Origin: Amycolatopsis sp. NBC_01488
GTDB lineage: Bacteria > Actinomycetota > Actinomycetes > Mycobacteriales > Pseudonocardiaceae
Length of the DNA: 64,000 bases
Assembly: GCF_036227105.1 (NCBI RefSeq)
Contig: NZ_CP109434.1
Coordinates: 7,412,501 to 7,476,500, forward strand
Reading direction: 5' to 3'
Both the position numbers and the translations under genes were made by a program. The notes under the pieces were generated by a model, which saw only the letters and a list, made by a program, of their open reading frames with translations, had not been told where the DNA came from and made no database searches. This document shows positions 56,030-64,000 of the stretch, piece by piece; the first letter of the stretch is position 1, and every line of letters starts with the position of its first letter.

Positions 56030-56694
56030 CGATCGTGGAAGCCGTGGGCCTGCGCCGCAGCTTCGCCCACCCCAGCGGCGACATCGAAGTGCTGCGCGGA
56101 CTCGAACTACGCGTCGGCGCCGGCGAGCTCGTCACCGTCTCGGGCCGCTCCGGCTCCGGGAAAAGCGCCCTGCTGGCCCTGCTGTGCGGGTTCGACTCCC
56201 CCGACTCCGGCTGCGTACTGCTCGACGGCGTCCCGATCACCGGCGCCCCGCCGTGGCACACCTGCGCCGTGCTACCGCAGGCACTCGGCCTGGCCAACGA
56301 ACTGACCATCGCGGAAAACGTCGCCCTGCCGCTGCGCCTGCGCTCCGACGTCCCCCGCCCCGCGCCCGCCGCGATCCACGCCCGCGTCACCGAACTGCTG
56401 GACGAACTGGGCATCGGCGAACTCGGCGACCGCTACCCCCTCGAAGTCTCCTTCGGCCAGCAACAACGCGTCGCCCTCGCCCGCGCGGTCGCCGGACGGC
56501 CCCGGATCCTGCTCACCGACGAACCCACCGCGCACCTGGACGCGGGCAGCACACCCCGCGTCCTGCGGCTGCTGCGCCGATGCGCGGAAGAAGGCGCCGC
56601 GGTCATCGTCGCCACCCACGACGACGAAGTCCACCGCATCGCCGACCGCCGCGTCCGCCTCCTCGACGGCGTGCTCACCGCCCTGCTCGACTAA
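56026..56694 (+). CDS. ABC transporter ATP-binding protein, second subunit (222 aa)
   Basis: Walker A GRSGSGKSA (Thr replaced by Ala after Lys-Ser), Q-loop in VLPQALGLANE, degenerate signature VSFGQQQRVAL (LSGGQ altered to VSFGQ), Walker B ILLTDEPTAHLD, switch His ATHDDEV. The altered signature, against the canonical one in its partner, suggests an asymmetric ATPase pair with one weak site. Start GTG 56026 with a 4-bp overlap. Last gene of the three-gene exporter operon. Confidence 0.92.
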   Translation: MTIVEAVGLRRSFAHPSGDIEVLRGLELRVGAGELVTVSGRSGSGKSALLALLCGFDSPDSGCVLLDGVPITGAPPWHTCAVLPQALGLANELTIAENVALPLRLRSDVPRPAPAAIHARVTELLDELGIGELGDRYPLEVSFGQQQRVALARAVAGRPRILLTDEPTAHLDAGSTPRVLRLLRRCAEEGAAVIVATHDDEVHRIADRRVRLLDGVLTALLD

Positions 56695-56780
56695 CCGATC
56701 AGGAATCGAGAAGCCCTGGTCACCGGAGCGCGAATAGCGTCATCGTCGTACCGCACACCACGACGCCAGGAGCACCGAAG

Positions 56781-57134
56781 ATGAGCACCCAGGGGATCAA
56801 GACCGTCCTGCACCCCGTCACCGACCTGCCCGCCGCCAAGGCCGTCTACACCGCGCTGCTCGGCATCGAACCCCTGGCCGACGCGCCCTACTACGTCGGC
56901 TACGACGCCGGCGGCCAGCACATCGGCCTGGTGCCCAACGGCGCCCAGCAGGGCATGACCACGCCCGTCACCTACTGGGAGGTCGCCGACATCGCGGCGA
57001 AGCTCGCCGAGGTCACCGCGGCGGGCGCGAAGGTCAAGGACGAACCGAAGGACGTCGGCAACGGACGCCTGGTCGCGACCTTCACCGACGCCGACGGCAA
57101 CGTCCTCGGCCTGCTGCAGGACCCGCAGTCCTAA
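56781..57134 (+). CDS. VOC-family (glyoxalase/bleomycin-resistance fold) protein (117 aa)
   Basis: Single vicinal-oxygen-chelate module: HPVTDLPAAKAVYTALLG, YVGYDAGGQHIGLVP, TYWEVADIAAKLAEV, LVATFTDADGNVLGLLQDP. His in the first and Glu-like positions in later strands are partly conserved, so metal binding is possible. ATG 56781 with GCCAGGAG. Monocistronic, convergent with the SDR gene (4-bp overlap of stops). Substrate unknown. Confidence 0.88.
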   Translation: MSTQGIKTVLHPVTDLPAAKAVYTALLGIEPLADAPYYVGYDAGGQHIGLVPNGAQQGMTTPVTYWEVADIAAKLAEVTAAGAKVKDEPKDVGNGRLVATFTDADGNVLGLLQDPQS

Positions 57135-57970
57135 TCCAGCGCGGTCGCCCGGCTGACCTCCTCCCAGGCGGCCAGGTCCGCCGCGAGCGCCTCGTGCTGG
57201 GCGCGGATCGCCGCCACGGCGTCCGCGCCCAGCGCCAGGTGCAGCGGCGCGTCGGCACTGCCCACCGCCCGGACGATCGCCGCAGCCGCCTTCGCCGGGT
57301 CGCCGGGCTGGGTGCCGTCCATGTTCTCGACCGCCTCCCGCGTACCCGCCGTCGACACCGCATAGGCGTCGATCGTGCGGGAGCGGTGCATCCGGCCGCC
57401 GCCGAACTCGGTGCGGAACGCGCCCGGCTCCACGATCAGCACCTTCACCCCGAACGGCTGCACCTCTTCGGCCAGCGCCTCGGACAGGCCTTCCAGCGCG
57501 TACTTCGCCGCGCTGTAGGCGCCGAAGCCGGGCATCGACAACTGCCCGCCCATCGAGCTGATCTGCACGACCGTCCCGCTGCCCTGCGCACGCAGGTGCG
57601 GCAGCACCGCCTTCGTCACCGCCACCGCGCCGAAGAACATCACCTCCATCAACGCACGCAGCTCCTCCAGCGTCAGCTCCTCGACCGCGCCGACCGAACC
57701 GTTGCCCGCGTTGTTCACCACGACGTCGATCCGCCCGAACTCCTCGAGCGCGGTCTTCACCGCCGCATCGACCTGACCGGCATCAGTCACGTCCAGCGCC
57801 GCGGTCCGGACCCGGTCACCGCCACGGTCCCGCAACCCGGCCAGGGTCTCCGGCCGCCGCGCGGTGGCCAGCACCCGGTCACCCGCCGCCAGCGCCGCCA
57901 GCGCGATCTCCCGGCCGAACCCGGCCGAGCACCCGGTGATCAGCCAGACCCGGCCGTCGGTGTTCGTCAT
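57131..57970 (-). CDS. SDR-family oxidoreductase (279 aa)
   Basis: Classical SDR: TGCSAGFGREIA cofactor loop, NNAGNGSVG, catalytic Ser in ISSMGGQ, YSAAK, then a long C-terminal part (EPGAFRTEFGGGRM, ALAADLAAWEEVSR) typical of the DltE/retinol-dehydrogenase-like subgroup. ARRPETL after the second strand favours NADP(H). ATG 57970 with GGGAGGAA. Divergent from the LysR gene at 58069, which probably controls it. Confidence 0.9.
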   Translation of the reverse strand: MTNTDGRVWLITGCSAGFGREIALAALAAGDRVLATARRPETLAGLRDRGGDRVRTAALDVTDAGQVDAAVKTALEEFGRIDVVVNNAGNGSVGAVEELTLEELRALMEVMFFGAVAVTKAVLPHLRAQGSGTVVQISSMGGQLSMPGFGAYSAAKYALEGLSEALAEEVQPFGVKVLIVEPGAFRTEFGGGRMHRSRTIDAYAVSTAGTREAVENMDGTQPGDPAKAAAAIVRAVGSADAPLHLALGADAVAAIRAQHEALAADLAAWEEVSRATALD

Positions 57971-58068
57971 CTTCGCGTTCCTCCCAGTGGATTTCCTCCC
58001 TCCATCCTGAAGACGATCACGACGCCACCGCCAACACCGATCTCCTGCCACGGCTACAGTCCAAGCCT

Positions 58069-58971
58069 GTGACCCCCGAGCTGCGGCACCTTCGCTACTT
58101 CGTCGCCGTCGCCGACGAAACCAGCTTCACGCGCGCCGCCGCCGGACTGCACATCGCCCAGCAGTCCCTCTCCCAGCAGATCACCGTCCTCGAACGCGCC
58201 CTCGGCACCCGCCTGTTCGACCGCGACGCACGCGGCGCCCGCCTCACCGCCGTCGGCAAGCTCTTCCTCCCCGAGGCACGCGCGGTCCTGACCCGCGCCG
58301 ACGAAGCCGTCGCGACACTCGGCCGGGCCCTCCGCGGCGAGATCGGCAGCGTCCGGCTCGCATTCCTCACCACCACGGCGAACTACCTGCTGCCCCCGGT
58401 CGTCCGCGCCGTCCGCGAGCGCTACCCCGACCTCGACGTGACGACGGCCGAAGCGTCGATCGCCGAACTCGTCGACGGCCTGCGCGAAGGCCGGTTCGAC
58501 CTCGCGTTCACCCGCCCGCCACTCGTCCCCGGCCTGGCGTCGCGGACGTTGCTGACCGAGGAGGTCTGCGCCGTCCTCCCCGCCGACCACCCGCTCGCCA
58601 CCCGTACCTCCCTGAAGCTCGCCGACCTGGCCGGCGAACCCTGGGTGCTCACCCCGCGCGGCAGCTGGGCACCCTGGCACCGCCGCTACGACGCCGACTT
58701 CGCCGCCGCCGGCTTCAGCCCCCGCGTCGTCCAGCGGGCCGCCACCGTGCAAGGCCTCCTCGGACTCGTCGCCGCCGGCGTCGGCGTGACCCGTCTGACC
58801 CGCTCCTCGCACAGCCTGCGGCGCAGCGGCGTGGCGTTCGTGCCACTCGAAGACGACGTCGCCCGCACCGAGCTGGTGTGGGTACCCGGCCACGACAACC
58901 CGGCCGTCCCGGTGATCGCCGACGTCGCCGCCGAACTCGCGGCGACCACCGACCTGACCGAAGCCGGATAG
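58069..58971 (+). CDS. LysR-family transcriptional regulator (300 aa)
   Basis: N-terminal HTH (LRHLRYFVAVADETSFTRAA, QQSLSQQITVLERALGTRLFDR) and effector domain with RLAFLTTTANYLLPPVVRA and LTEEVCAVLPADHPLA. GTG start with TACAGT eight bases before it, so leaderless. It is divergent from an SDR gene, a common pairing in which the LysR protein activates the neighbouring reductase in response to an electrophile. Confidence 0.93.
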   Translation: MTPELRHLRYFVAVADETSFTRAAAGLHIAQQSLSQQITVLERALGTRLFDRDARGARLTAVGKLFLPEARAVLTRADEAVATLGRALRGEIGSVRLAFLTTTANYLLPPVVRAVRERYPDLDVTTAEASIAELVDGLREGRFDLAFTRPPLVPGLASRTLLTEEVCAVLPADHPLATRTSLKLADLAGEPWVLTPRGSWAPWHRRYDADFAAAGFSPRVVQRAATVQGLLGLVAAGVGVTRLTRSSHSLRRSGVAFVPLEDDVARTELVWVPGHDNPAVPVIADVAAELAATTDLTEAG

Positions 58972-59014
58972 CGCGCCCGGAATCACCGGGGTTGCCGCAT
59001 TCACACCCAAAGTT

Positions 59015-59087
59015 GATCGACAAGCCCCTTTCGTCGTCGATCGTGATCACCTTTTCTCGTTGACGGCCAACCGGCAACGTCCATAAC
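59015..59087 (+). promoter_or_regulatory. Promoter and dyad before the P450 gene
   Basis: TTGACG (59060-59065), 16-nt spacer, CATAAC (59082-59087) form a good sigma-70-type promoter ~65 nt before the ATG. Upstream, GATCGAC (59015-59021) and GTCGATC (59036-59042) form a dyad that could be an activator site. Confidence 0.55.
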
Positions 59088-59152
59088 CTGTGCAAAGCCA
59101 ACGAGCGATTTCTTCCTTACCGGGAAACGGGTTTCAGCTGAGGAGCCGCGGA

Positions 59153-60337
59153 ATGCATTCGCCCGAAGTCCGCCCACCGTCCCTGGAAGACGGCGGAGCC
59201 GCGCTGTTCGCGTGGGTCGACGAAATGCGCGAGAACCACCCGGTCATCGCGGACGACGACGACACCTGGCACGTATTCCGCCACGCCGACGTCCGCCGCA
59301 TCTTCACCGACCACCGGACATTCTCCTCCGACCCCGGACTGCTCCTCCCGGACACCGCCGAAGCCGTCCGCGGCAATATGGCCGCCGTCGACCCGCCGGT
59401 CCACCACCGCCTGCGGAAACTGGTCAGCAAAGCCTTCACCCCCAAAGTCGTCGCCGATCTCGAACCCCGGATCGTGACCGCCACCGACACCCTCATCACC
59501 GAAATGGCCGAGCGCGACGACCCCGACCTCATCCGCGACCTCGCCTACGCACTCCCCGTCGTGGTCATCGGCGACCTCATCGGCATCCCACCCGAAGACC
59601 GCACCCTCTACCGCGGCTGGGCCGACGCCCTCCTCGCAGGCGGCGCCCCCCAGGAAGACGGCACGTCCCTCACCGAGGTCATGGAGACCTACCTCGCCGC
59701 CCTCCTCGCCCAGCGCCGCCGCGACCCCGGAGACGACCTCTTCAGCGCACTCGCCCACGCCGAAGTCGACGGCGAACGCCTCGCCGACCACGAAGTCCTC
59801 AACTTCGCATCCCTCCTGCTCGCCGCCGGCCACATCACCACCACCATGATGCTCGGCAACACCGTGCTCTCCCTGCACGAATTCCCCGACGCCGCCGCCG
59901 CGGTCCGCCGCGACCACAGCCTCCTGCCCAGCCTCCTCGAAGAAGTCACCCGCCACCGCCCGCCGATCATGCGGCTCCTGCGCATCAGCACCACCGACGT
60001 CGACCTCGGCGGCGTCACCATCCCCGCCAAGTCGATGGTCACCCCCTGGGTCCTCGGCGCCAACCGCGACCCCCGCCACCACACCCGCCCCACCGAATTC
60101 GACCCACGCCCCCGAAAGGAAGCCAACCTCGCCTTCGGCGGCGGCGTCCACTTCTGCCTCGGCGCGCCCCTGGCCCGGCTCGAAGGCCGAGTCGTGTTCG
60201 AGCGGCTCCTCGACCGCTTCGCCGACATCCGCGTCCGCGACGGCGTCCAGATCGGCTACCCCTCACCGATGATCTTCGGCGTCCGCGAGCTCCCGGTCGA
60301 GCTCGTCCCCCACCACCCCGTCGCCCGCTCGGCGTGA
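59153..60337 (+). CDS. Bacterial cytochrome P450 (394 aa)
   Basis: Soluble class I P450. I-helix AGHITTTMM, in which the usual acidic residue before Thr is Ile. K-helix EEVTRHRPP. Haem loop FGGGVHFCLGAPLAR. The substrate-recognition N-terminus lacks a membrane anchor. ATG 59153 (GAGGAG, 8 nt) is preferred over the upstream start at 59090. No ferredoxin or reductase is adjacent, so electrons come from elsewhere. Its own promoter and dyad lie upstream. Substrate unknown. The altered I-helix is seen in a subset of actinobacterial P450s. Confidence 0.95.
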   Translation: MHSPEVRPPSLEDGGAALFAWVDEMRENHPVIADDDDTWHVFRHADVRRIFTDHRTFSSDPGLLLPDTAEAVRGNMAAVDPPVHHRLRKLVSKAFTPKVVADLEPRIVTATDTLITEMAERDDPDLIRDLAYALPVVVIGDLIGIPPEDRTLYRGWADALLAGGAPQEDGTSLTEVMETYLAALLAQRRRDPGDDLFSALAHAEVDGERLADHEVLNFASLLLAAGHITTTMMLGNTVLSLHEFPDAAAAVRRDHSLLPSLLEEVTRHRPPIMRLLRISTTDVDLGGVTIPAKSMVTPWVLGANRDPRHHTRPTEFDPRPRKEANLAFGGGVHFCLGAPLARLEGRVVFERLLDRFADIRVRDGVQIGYPSPMIFGVRELPVELVPHHPVARSA

Positions 60338-60384
60338 CCGGTGACGCACACCGGACCGATCACCGATCCGTAGACTCGGCGACG

Positions 60385-61464
60385 ATGCGTCGTCTTCGGT
60401 GGTACTGGGGAGCCTTGGTCCTCGCGTGCGTGGCCCTGCTGGCCGGCCTCTTCGTCTTCTTCGGCTCCGAAAGCAAGAACGGGCAACCGCAGCCGCGGCA
60501 GGGCCCACCGGGCACCGGCCCGCTCACCGTCGTCGCGATGGGCGACAGCACCGTCTCCGGCGAAGGCGCCGGCCAGTACACCGCCACCACCAACGGCCAG
60601 GGCGGCAACTGGTGCCACCGCTCCCCCAACGCCTTCGTCGACAAGATCGCCACACCCGGCATCACCGCCCACGTCAACCTCGCTTGCTCCGGCGCACCCG
60701 CCGAACAGGTCGCGCTCGGCGACGTCAAGCAGTGGACCGAGCCCTCGCAGGCCCAGCAGCTGGCCACCCTCGTCAAGGACCACCGGGTGGCCGCCGTCGT
60801 GATCGCGGTCGGCGCCAACGACGAACCGAAGTTCTCCAACCAGGTCACCGACTGCTTCAAGGCGTGGTTCGACCCCGGCGGCCCGCCGTGCAGCGAGGCA
60901 CTGAAGCGGACCTGGCAGTCCAAAGTGGACGCGATGGTGCCGAAGGTGGCGACCGCCGTCTCCGACGTCAAGAAGGTGCTGGCCGCCGCCGGGTACGTCC
61001 CGGCGGACTACCAGCTGATCCTGCAGTCCTACGCCGCCCCGATCGGCCCGGACCTGCCGGAGGACCTGCGCAGCCTCAACGGCTGCCCGTTCCGCGTCGA
61101 AGACCTGCGGTGGATCTCCCAGACCGGGATCGGCGTGCTGTCGTCCGGCCTGAAGGCGGCTGCCCAGCAGACCGGCGCCCGGTTCCTCGACCTGGCGAAG
61201 GCGGGCGTCAAGCACGAGGCGTGCAGCGGCGGCGCGAACCCGGCGACGGAGTGGTTCACGCGCCTGACGCTCCAGCTCGCCGACCTCGGCCAGACGGACC
61301 GGGCGGGTCACGCGCTGCAGGAATCGTTCCACCCCAACGCGGCCGGCCACGCGGCGATCGCGAACTGCCTCACGGAGTTCATCGCCGCCCGCGACGGCAA
61401 CGCCTCCTGCCTGGCCGGCGCCGACGGCAAGCTCCACGCGGCCCCGGAGGTCGTCGCCCGCTGA
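60385..61464 (+). CDS. Membrane-anchored or secreted SGNH hydrolase (359 aa)
   Basis: N-terminal hydrophobic segment (WGALVLACVALLAGLFVFF) is a signal anchor or signal peptide. The SGNH/GDSL fold follows: block I VVAMGDSTVSGEGAG with the nucleophile Ser, block III-like VGANDEPKF with Asn, C-terminal ESFHPNAAGHAA with the catalytic Asp/His region (HPN). Several Cys suggest disulfides outside the cell. Esterase/lipase activity likely. TAGACT eight bases before the ATG suggests a leaderless mRNA. Terminated by the hairpin at 61468. Confidence 0.9.
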   Translation: MRRLRWYWGALVLACVALLAGLFVFFGSESKNGQPQPRQGPPGTGPLTVVAMGDSTVSGEGAGQYTATTNGQGGNWCHRSPNAFVDKIATPGITAHVNLACSGAPAEQVALGDVKQWTEPSQAQQLATLVKDHRVAAVVIAVGANDEPKFSNQVTDCFKAWFDPGGPPCSEALKRTWQSKVDAMVPKVATAVSDVKKVLAAAGYVPADYQLILQSYAAPIGPDLPEDLRSLNGCPFRVEDLRWISQTGIGVLSSGLKAAAQQTGARFLDLAKAGVKHEACSGGANPATEWFTRLTLQLADLGQTDRAGHALQESFHPNAAGHAAIANCLTEFIAARDGNASCLAGADGKLHAAPEVVAR

Positions 61465-61467
61465 TCT

Positions 61468-61488
61468 CCCGCCGTCCTGGGCGGTTTT
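61468..61488 (+). terminator. Intrinsic terminator of the SGNH gene
   Basis: CCGCC-GTCCTG-GGCGG followed by TTTT immediately after the stop. One of the few classical T-run terminators in the window. Confidence 0.75.
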
Positions 61489-61557
61489 GGAGGTGACGTA
61501 TGCGCTTACTTGCCGCGTGATTTCTCATCGCGACCGGCCGTATAGGGCGTTATACAG

Positions 61558-61857
61558 TTAGAGGTCGAGGGCTGCTCGCAGGGCGATGTCGATGCGTTCC
61601 TGGACGTCGAGGTCGATCTCGGCGATGCGCTCGTCGAACCATGGCCGGTAGAGCCGGGTCAGGTTGAGCGTCGAGACCCAGTACCGGGCGTCGACCGCCA
61701 CGCCGAGGATGTCCTGGGGGTCGCGGTCGAGCAGTTCGGTGCCGAGCAGCCAGGGGCGCTCGGATTCGTTCACCCCGTCCGAGGACAGCAGCACCACGGT
61801 GCGCTGTCGGGCCGGTTCGGTCGGGGGGTGGTACGTCCAGACTTCACCCCTGCGCAC
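61558..61857 (-). CDS. MazF/PemK-like toxin of a toxin-antitoxin pair (99 aa)
   Basis: Small CcdB/PemK-fold protein: starts MRRGEVWTY, the MazF opening, then RTVVLLSSDGVNE and DILGVAVDARYWVSTLNL. The basic residue of the RG-x-VW motif is present. Likely a ribosome-independent mRNA endoribonuclease. GTG start at 61857 overlaps the end of the antitoxin gene by 14 bp, the usual antitoxin-first order. A short dyad GTATA/TATAC (61540-61555) lies just after its stop. Confidence 0.8.
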   Translation of the reverse strand: MRRGEVWTYHPPTEPARQRTVVLLSSDGVNESERPWLLGTELLDRDPQDILGVAVDARYWVSTLNLTRLYRPWFDERIAEIDLDVQERIDIALRAALDL

Positions 61858-62068
61858 GCAGATCCTTTTCCGCCGCGCTGCGCTCGGCCTCGTCGGACTC
61901 CGCGACGGCCGGTTCCGGCTTCTGCGGGGTGTACCCGGTGCGAACCGCCTCGCGCCTGGCTGCCTTCGACAGCCAGGACGAGACCGAAATGCCGTGGGCT
62001 TTCGCTGCGCGTTCGGCGAATTCCAGGGCGCCGCTGTCGAGCGAAAGAGTCACCTTACGTGTTGCCAT
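61844..62068 (-). CDS. RHH-type antitoxin (74 aa)
   Basis: Short protein beginning MATRKVTLSLDSGALEFAERAAK, a ribbon-helix-helix pattern (basic beta strand, then helix with hydrophobic spacing), followed by a charged disordered tail (PEPAVAESDEAERSA) that would neutralise the toxin. ATG 62068 with a TACGGT -10 seven bases before it, so probably leaderless, and autoregulated by the RHH domain as is usual for such operons. Precedes and overlaps the MazF-like gene. Confidence 0.8.
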   Translation of the reverse strand: MATRKVTLSLDSGALEFAERAAKAHGISVSSWLSKAARREAVRTGYTPQKPEPAVAESDEAERSAAEKDLRAQG

Positions 62069-62081
62069 ACCTTTTACCGTA

Positions 62082-62112
62082 CCAGTGCCCCGGCCGCCGG
62101 GCGGGGCACTGG
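62082..62112 (-). terminator. Hairpin after the Lrp gene
   Basis: CCAGTGCCCCG pairs with CGGGGCACTGG (11 bp, loop 9) 3 bp beyond the Lrp stop. It ends the peptidase-Lrp operon and insulates the toxin-antitoxin promoter. Confidence 0.7.
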
Positions 62113-62114
62113 GG

Positions 62115-62570
62115 TCAGAACGTCGGAGAACGTCCCTCGAACGGCGTAGAGAGCACCACCGTGGTCCTCGTCGACACCTTCGCGGCCTCGCGGATCCGCC
62201 GCAGCAGGTCCTCCAGCCCCAGCGGCGACTGGACGCGCACCAGCAGGATGTACGACTCGTCGCCGGCGACCGAGTAGCACGACTCGATCTCCTTGATGTG
62301 CTGGATCCGCTGCGGGTAGTCGTCGGGCGCCGCCGGGTCGTTCGGCGTGAGCGAGATCAGCGCCGTCAGGGGCAGGCCGATCTGCGCGCCGTCGAGCCGC
62401 GCGGTGTAGCCGAGGATGACCCCGCGCTGCTCGAGGCGGCGCACCCGCTGGTGCACCGCCGACACCGACAGCCCGACGCGCTCGGCGAGGTCGGTGAAGC
62501 TGCGCCGCCCGTCGGCCGCGAGCTCCTGGACGATCGCCTGGTCCAGGGGCTCCAGGCCACCAGGCGTCAT
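62115..62570 (-). CDS. Lrp/AsnC-family regulator (151 aa)
   Basis: N-terminal HTH (LEPLDQAIVQELAADGR, FTDLAERVGLSVSAVHQRVRRLEQRG) and C-terminal RAM ligand domain (YSVAGDESYILLVRVQSPLGLEDLLRRI). ATG 62570 overlaps the stop of the peptidase gene (ATGA), so the two are coupled. The in-frame extension upstream is inside the peptidase gene and is rejected. A regulator of amino-acid/dipeptide metabolism is the expected role, fitting its partner. Confidence 0.93.
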   Translation of the reverse strand: MTPGGLEPLDQAIVQELAADGRRSFTDLAERVGLSVSAVHQRVRRLEQRGVILGYTARLDGAQIGLPLTALISLTPNDPAAPDDYPQRIQHIKEIESCYSVAGDESYILLVRVQSPLGLEDLLRRIREAAKVSTRTTVVLSTPFEGRSPTF

Positions 62571-63709
62571 GCGTCCAGCACGACGAGCTCGTGCGGCTGG
62601 TTGTTGACGGACTCGACGCCGTTCTCGGTGACGATGACGATGTCCTCGATCCGGGCACCCCACCGGCCCGGCTGGTAGATGCCCGGCTCGACGCTGAAGG
62701 CCATGCCCGGCTCCAGCGGCAGCGCGTTGCCGGCGATGATGTACGGCTCCTCGTGCACGTCCAGCCCGATGCCGTGGCCGGTGCGGTGGATGAAGTACTC
62801 ACCGAACCCGGCCTCGGCGATGACGTCGCGCGCGGCCGCGTCGACCGCCTCGGCCGTGACGCCCGGCTTGACCGCGGCCACGGCTGCGGCCTGGGCGCGC
62901 TGCAGCACCGCGTACGTCTCGGCCACGTCGGCGTCGCGCGGCTCCCCCACCGCGTACGTGCGGGTGGAGTCGGAGTTGTAGCCGGCCGGCAGCGGGCCGC
63001 CGATGTCGACGACCACGACGTCCCCCTGCTCGATGACGCGGTCGGAGACGTCGTGGTGCGGGCTCGCGCCGTTCGGGCCGGACCCGACGATGACGAAGTC
63101 CGCCCGGACGTGCCCCTCCTCGACGATGGCCGCGGCGATGTCGGCGCCGACCTCGGCCTCGGTGCGGCCGGGCCGCAGCCACTCGTGGACCCGGGCGTGC
63201 ACCCGGTCGATGGCCGCGCCGGCGTCCCGCAGCGACGCGATCTCCGCGGCGTCCTTGCGCATCCGCAGCTCCCGCACGACCGGACCGGCCAGCGTCTGCT
63301 CGGCCGTGCCGAGCGCGGTCCGCAGGGCCAGCACGTGCAGGGCCGGGGTGAAGTCGCTGACCGCGACGCGGCCGGGCTTGCCGAGCCGGTCCGCGACCAG
63401 CTTGTACGGGTCGTCGCCGTCCACCCAGGTGAGCAGCTCGACACCGAGTTCGTCGGTGGGAACGTCGGCGTAGCCGGGCGCCTCCAGCTTCGGCACGACG
63501 AGCGCGGGCGTGCCGTCGGCCGGGACGACGAGGGTGGTGAGGCGCTCGAACGAGCCACCGGCCTGCCCGATCAGGTAGCGCAGGTCGGAGCCGGGCGCGA
63601 TCAGCAGGGCGTCGGTGTCCGCGGCGGCCGCGGCGGAGCGGGCGCGGTCCAGCCGGGCGCGCAGGGCGGCGGCGTCGGGGGCGGGCGTGTGGAGGGATCG
63701 GCGCGACAT
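62567..63709 (-). CDS. M24-family metallopeptidase (Xaa-Pro aminopeptidase/prolidase-like, 380 aa)
   Basis: Creatinase-fold N-terminus (LLIAPGSDLRYLIGQAGG) and pita-bread catalytic domain. Metal ligands are likely Asp in DIGGPLPAGYNSDSTRTY, His in HRTGHGIGLDVHEEP, Glu in FSVEPGIYQPG and Glu in ARIEDIVIVTENG, the complete M24B set. Cytoplasmic. ATG 63709 has TAGGCT seven bases upstream, implying a leaderless mRNA. Overlaps the Lrp gene by 4 bp. Releases N-terminal residues before Pro, or cleaves Xaa-Pro dipeptides. Confidence 0.92.
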   Translation of the reverse strand: MSRRSLHTPAPDAAALRARLDRARSAAAAADTDALLIAPGSDLRYLIGQAGGSFERLTTLVVPADGTPALVVPKLEAPGYADVPTDELGVELLTWVDGDDPYKLVADRLGKPGRVAVSDFTPALHVLALRTALGTAEQTLAGPVVRELRMRKDAAEIASLRDAGAAIDRVHARVHEWLRPGRTEAEVGADIAAAIVEEGHVRADFVIVGSGPNGASPHHDVSDRVIEQGDVVVVDIGGPLPAGYNSDSTRTYAVGEPRDADVAETYAVLQRAQAAAVAAVKPGVTAEAVDAAARDVIAEAGFGEYFIHRTGHGIGLDVHEEPYIIAGNALPLEPGMAFSVEPGIYQPGRWGARIEDIVIVTENGVESVNNQPHELVVLDA

Positions 63710-64000
63710 GGAGCCGAGCCTAGTAGGGCGGCCCGGGTGCGCCGCCCGCCCGGGCCCGCGACATGCCGGGCCGGGTGACGCGGCTCCCCCGGCGGCGCCC
63801 GGGGCTGGACCACGGCGCTGCCGGCGGCCGCTCCTCGCGCGGTCCGCGACGAGACCACGGCGTGCCATACCGGCCGCGGCTCTCCCGGCGAACCGCGGCC
63901 GGACTGCCCAGCCGCCGAGGTCGCTCCCCATGACTCGCGCTCGGCGAGCGAAGCGACGGGATCGCCCCCGCGGGCTCGCGACTCGCGCCCACCCCGGCAA
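63710..64000. other. 291-bp window end without a gene
   Basis: Very GC-rich (with CGGCCG/GGGCCC-type dyads) and no frame with protein-like composition. The first ~40 bp hold the promoter of the M24 peptidase. Nothing else is recognised up to the window edge. Confidence 0.6.

Noticed and set aside
57131..60337. SDR, LysR and P450 read as a biosynthetic gene cluster
   Set aside because: No core synthase, no shared promoter, and no common regulatory site. Ordinary neighbouring genes.

Overview
The window is about 70% G+C with dense, short-spaced genes, frequent GTG starts, ATGA/GTGA stop-start overlaps, many leaderless-looking promoters and large families of LuxR/LAL, LysR, IclR and TetR regulators. 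This points to a filamentous actinomycete, most likely of the Pseudonocardiaceae (Amycolatopsis-like). That placement is inferred from protein flavour, because no rRNA or other marker is present. I see no tRNA, rRNA or CRISPR array.

1-19 kb is a redox/stress signalling region. It holds a sulfite-oxidase-type molybdoenzyme, two response regulators, a CHASE3 histidine kinase, two paralogous GAF-domain histidine kinases, an aquaporin-catalase operon, an HD-domain protein, a Ser/Thr kinase and a DUF998-transporter pair. Four transcription units here (361, 11911, 12195 and 18901) share a three-block upstream element with almost invariant spacing, ending in a GANNNT -10. It looks like the control region of an undescribed local regulon. 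An IS110-type element (about 16021-17471) sits between a glycosyltransferase and a transporter gene. Its left non-coding end can be read as a bridge RNA whose four guide segments match the element ends and flanks.

19-33 kb holds a TetR/P450 deletion remnant, a TetR gene, an alpha/beta hydrolase, two tandem LAL-type regulators, and a four-gene operon (DHA2 exporter, two CocE-type hydrolases, MHS-family transporter) behind a perfect 20-bp palindrome. Two copies of a dispersed 19-21-bp-stem palindrome lie at 19.0 and 27.1 kb.

33-51 kb is catabolic. Two separate clusters each combine an ATZ/TRZ-type amidohydrolase, an intradiol ring-cleavage dioxygenase and a medium-chain quinone oxidoreductase. 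The first adds a YtcJ-type amidohydrolase, an MBL-fold hydrolase and a divergent LysR. The second adds an IclR regulator, a class III CoA-transferase, a citryl-CoA-lyase-like protein and an AhpD-like protein. Between them lie a Tat-secreted glycosidase, an epoxide hydrolase and a frameshifted gene remnant.

51-64 kb has a secreted GH18 chitinase with a DasR-type operator, an FtsX-type ABC exporter operon, a VOC protein, an SDR/LysR divergent pair, a cytochrome P450, an SGNH hydrolase, a MazF-like/RHH toxin-antitoxin pair, and an M24 peptidase coupled to an Lrp/AsnC regulator.
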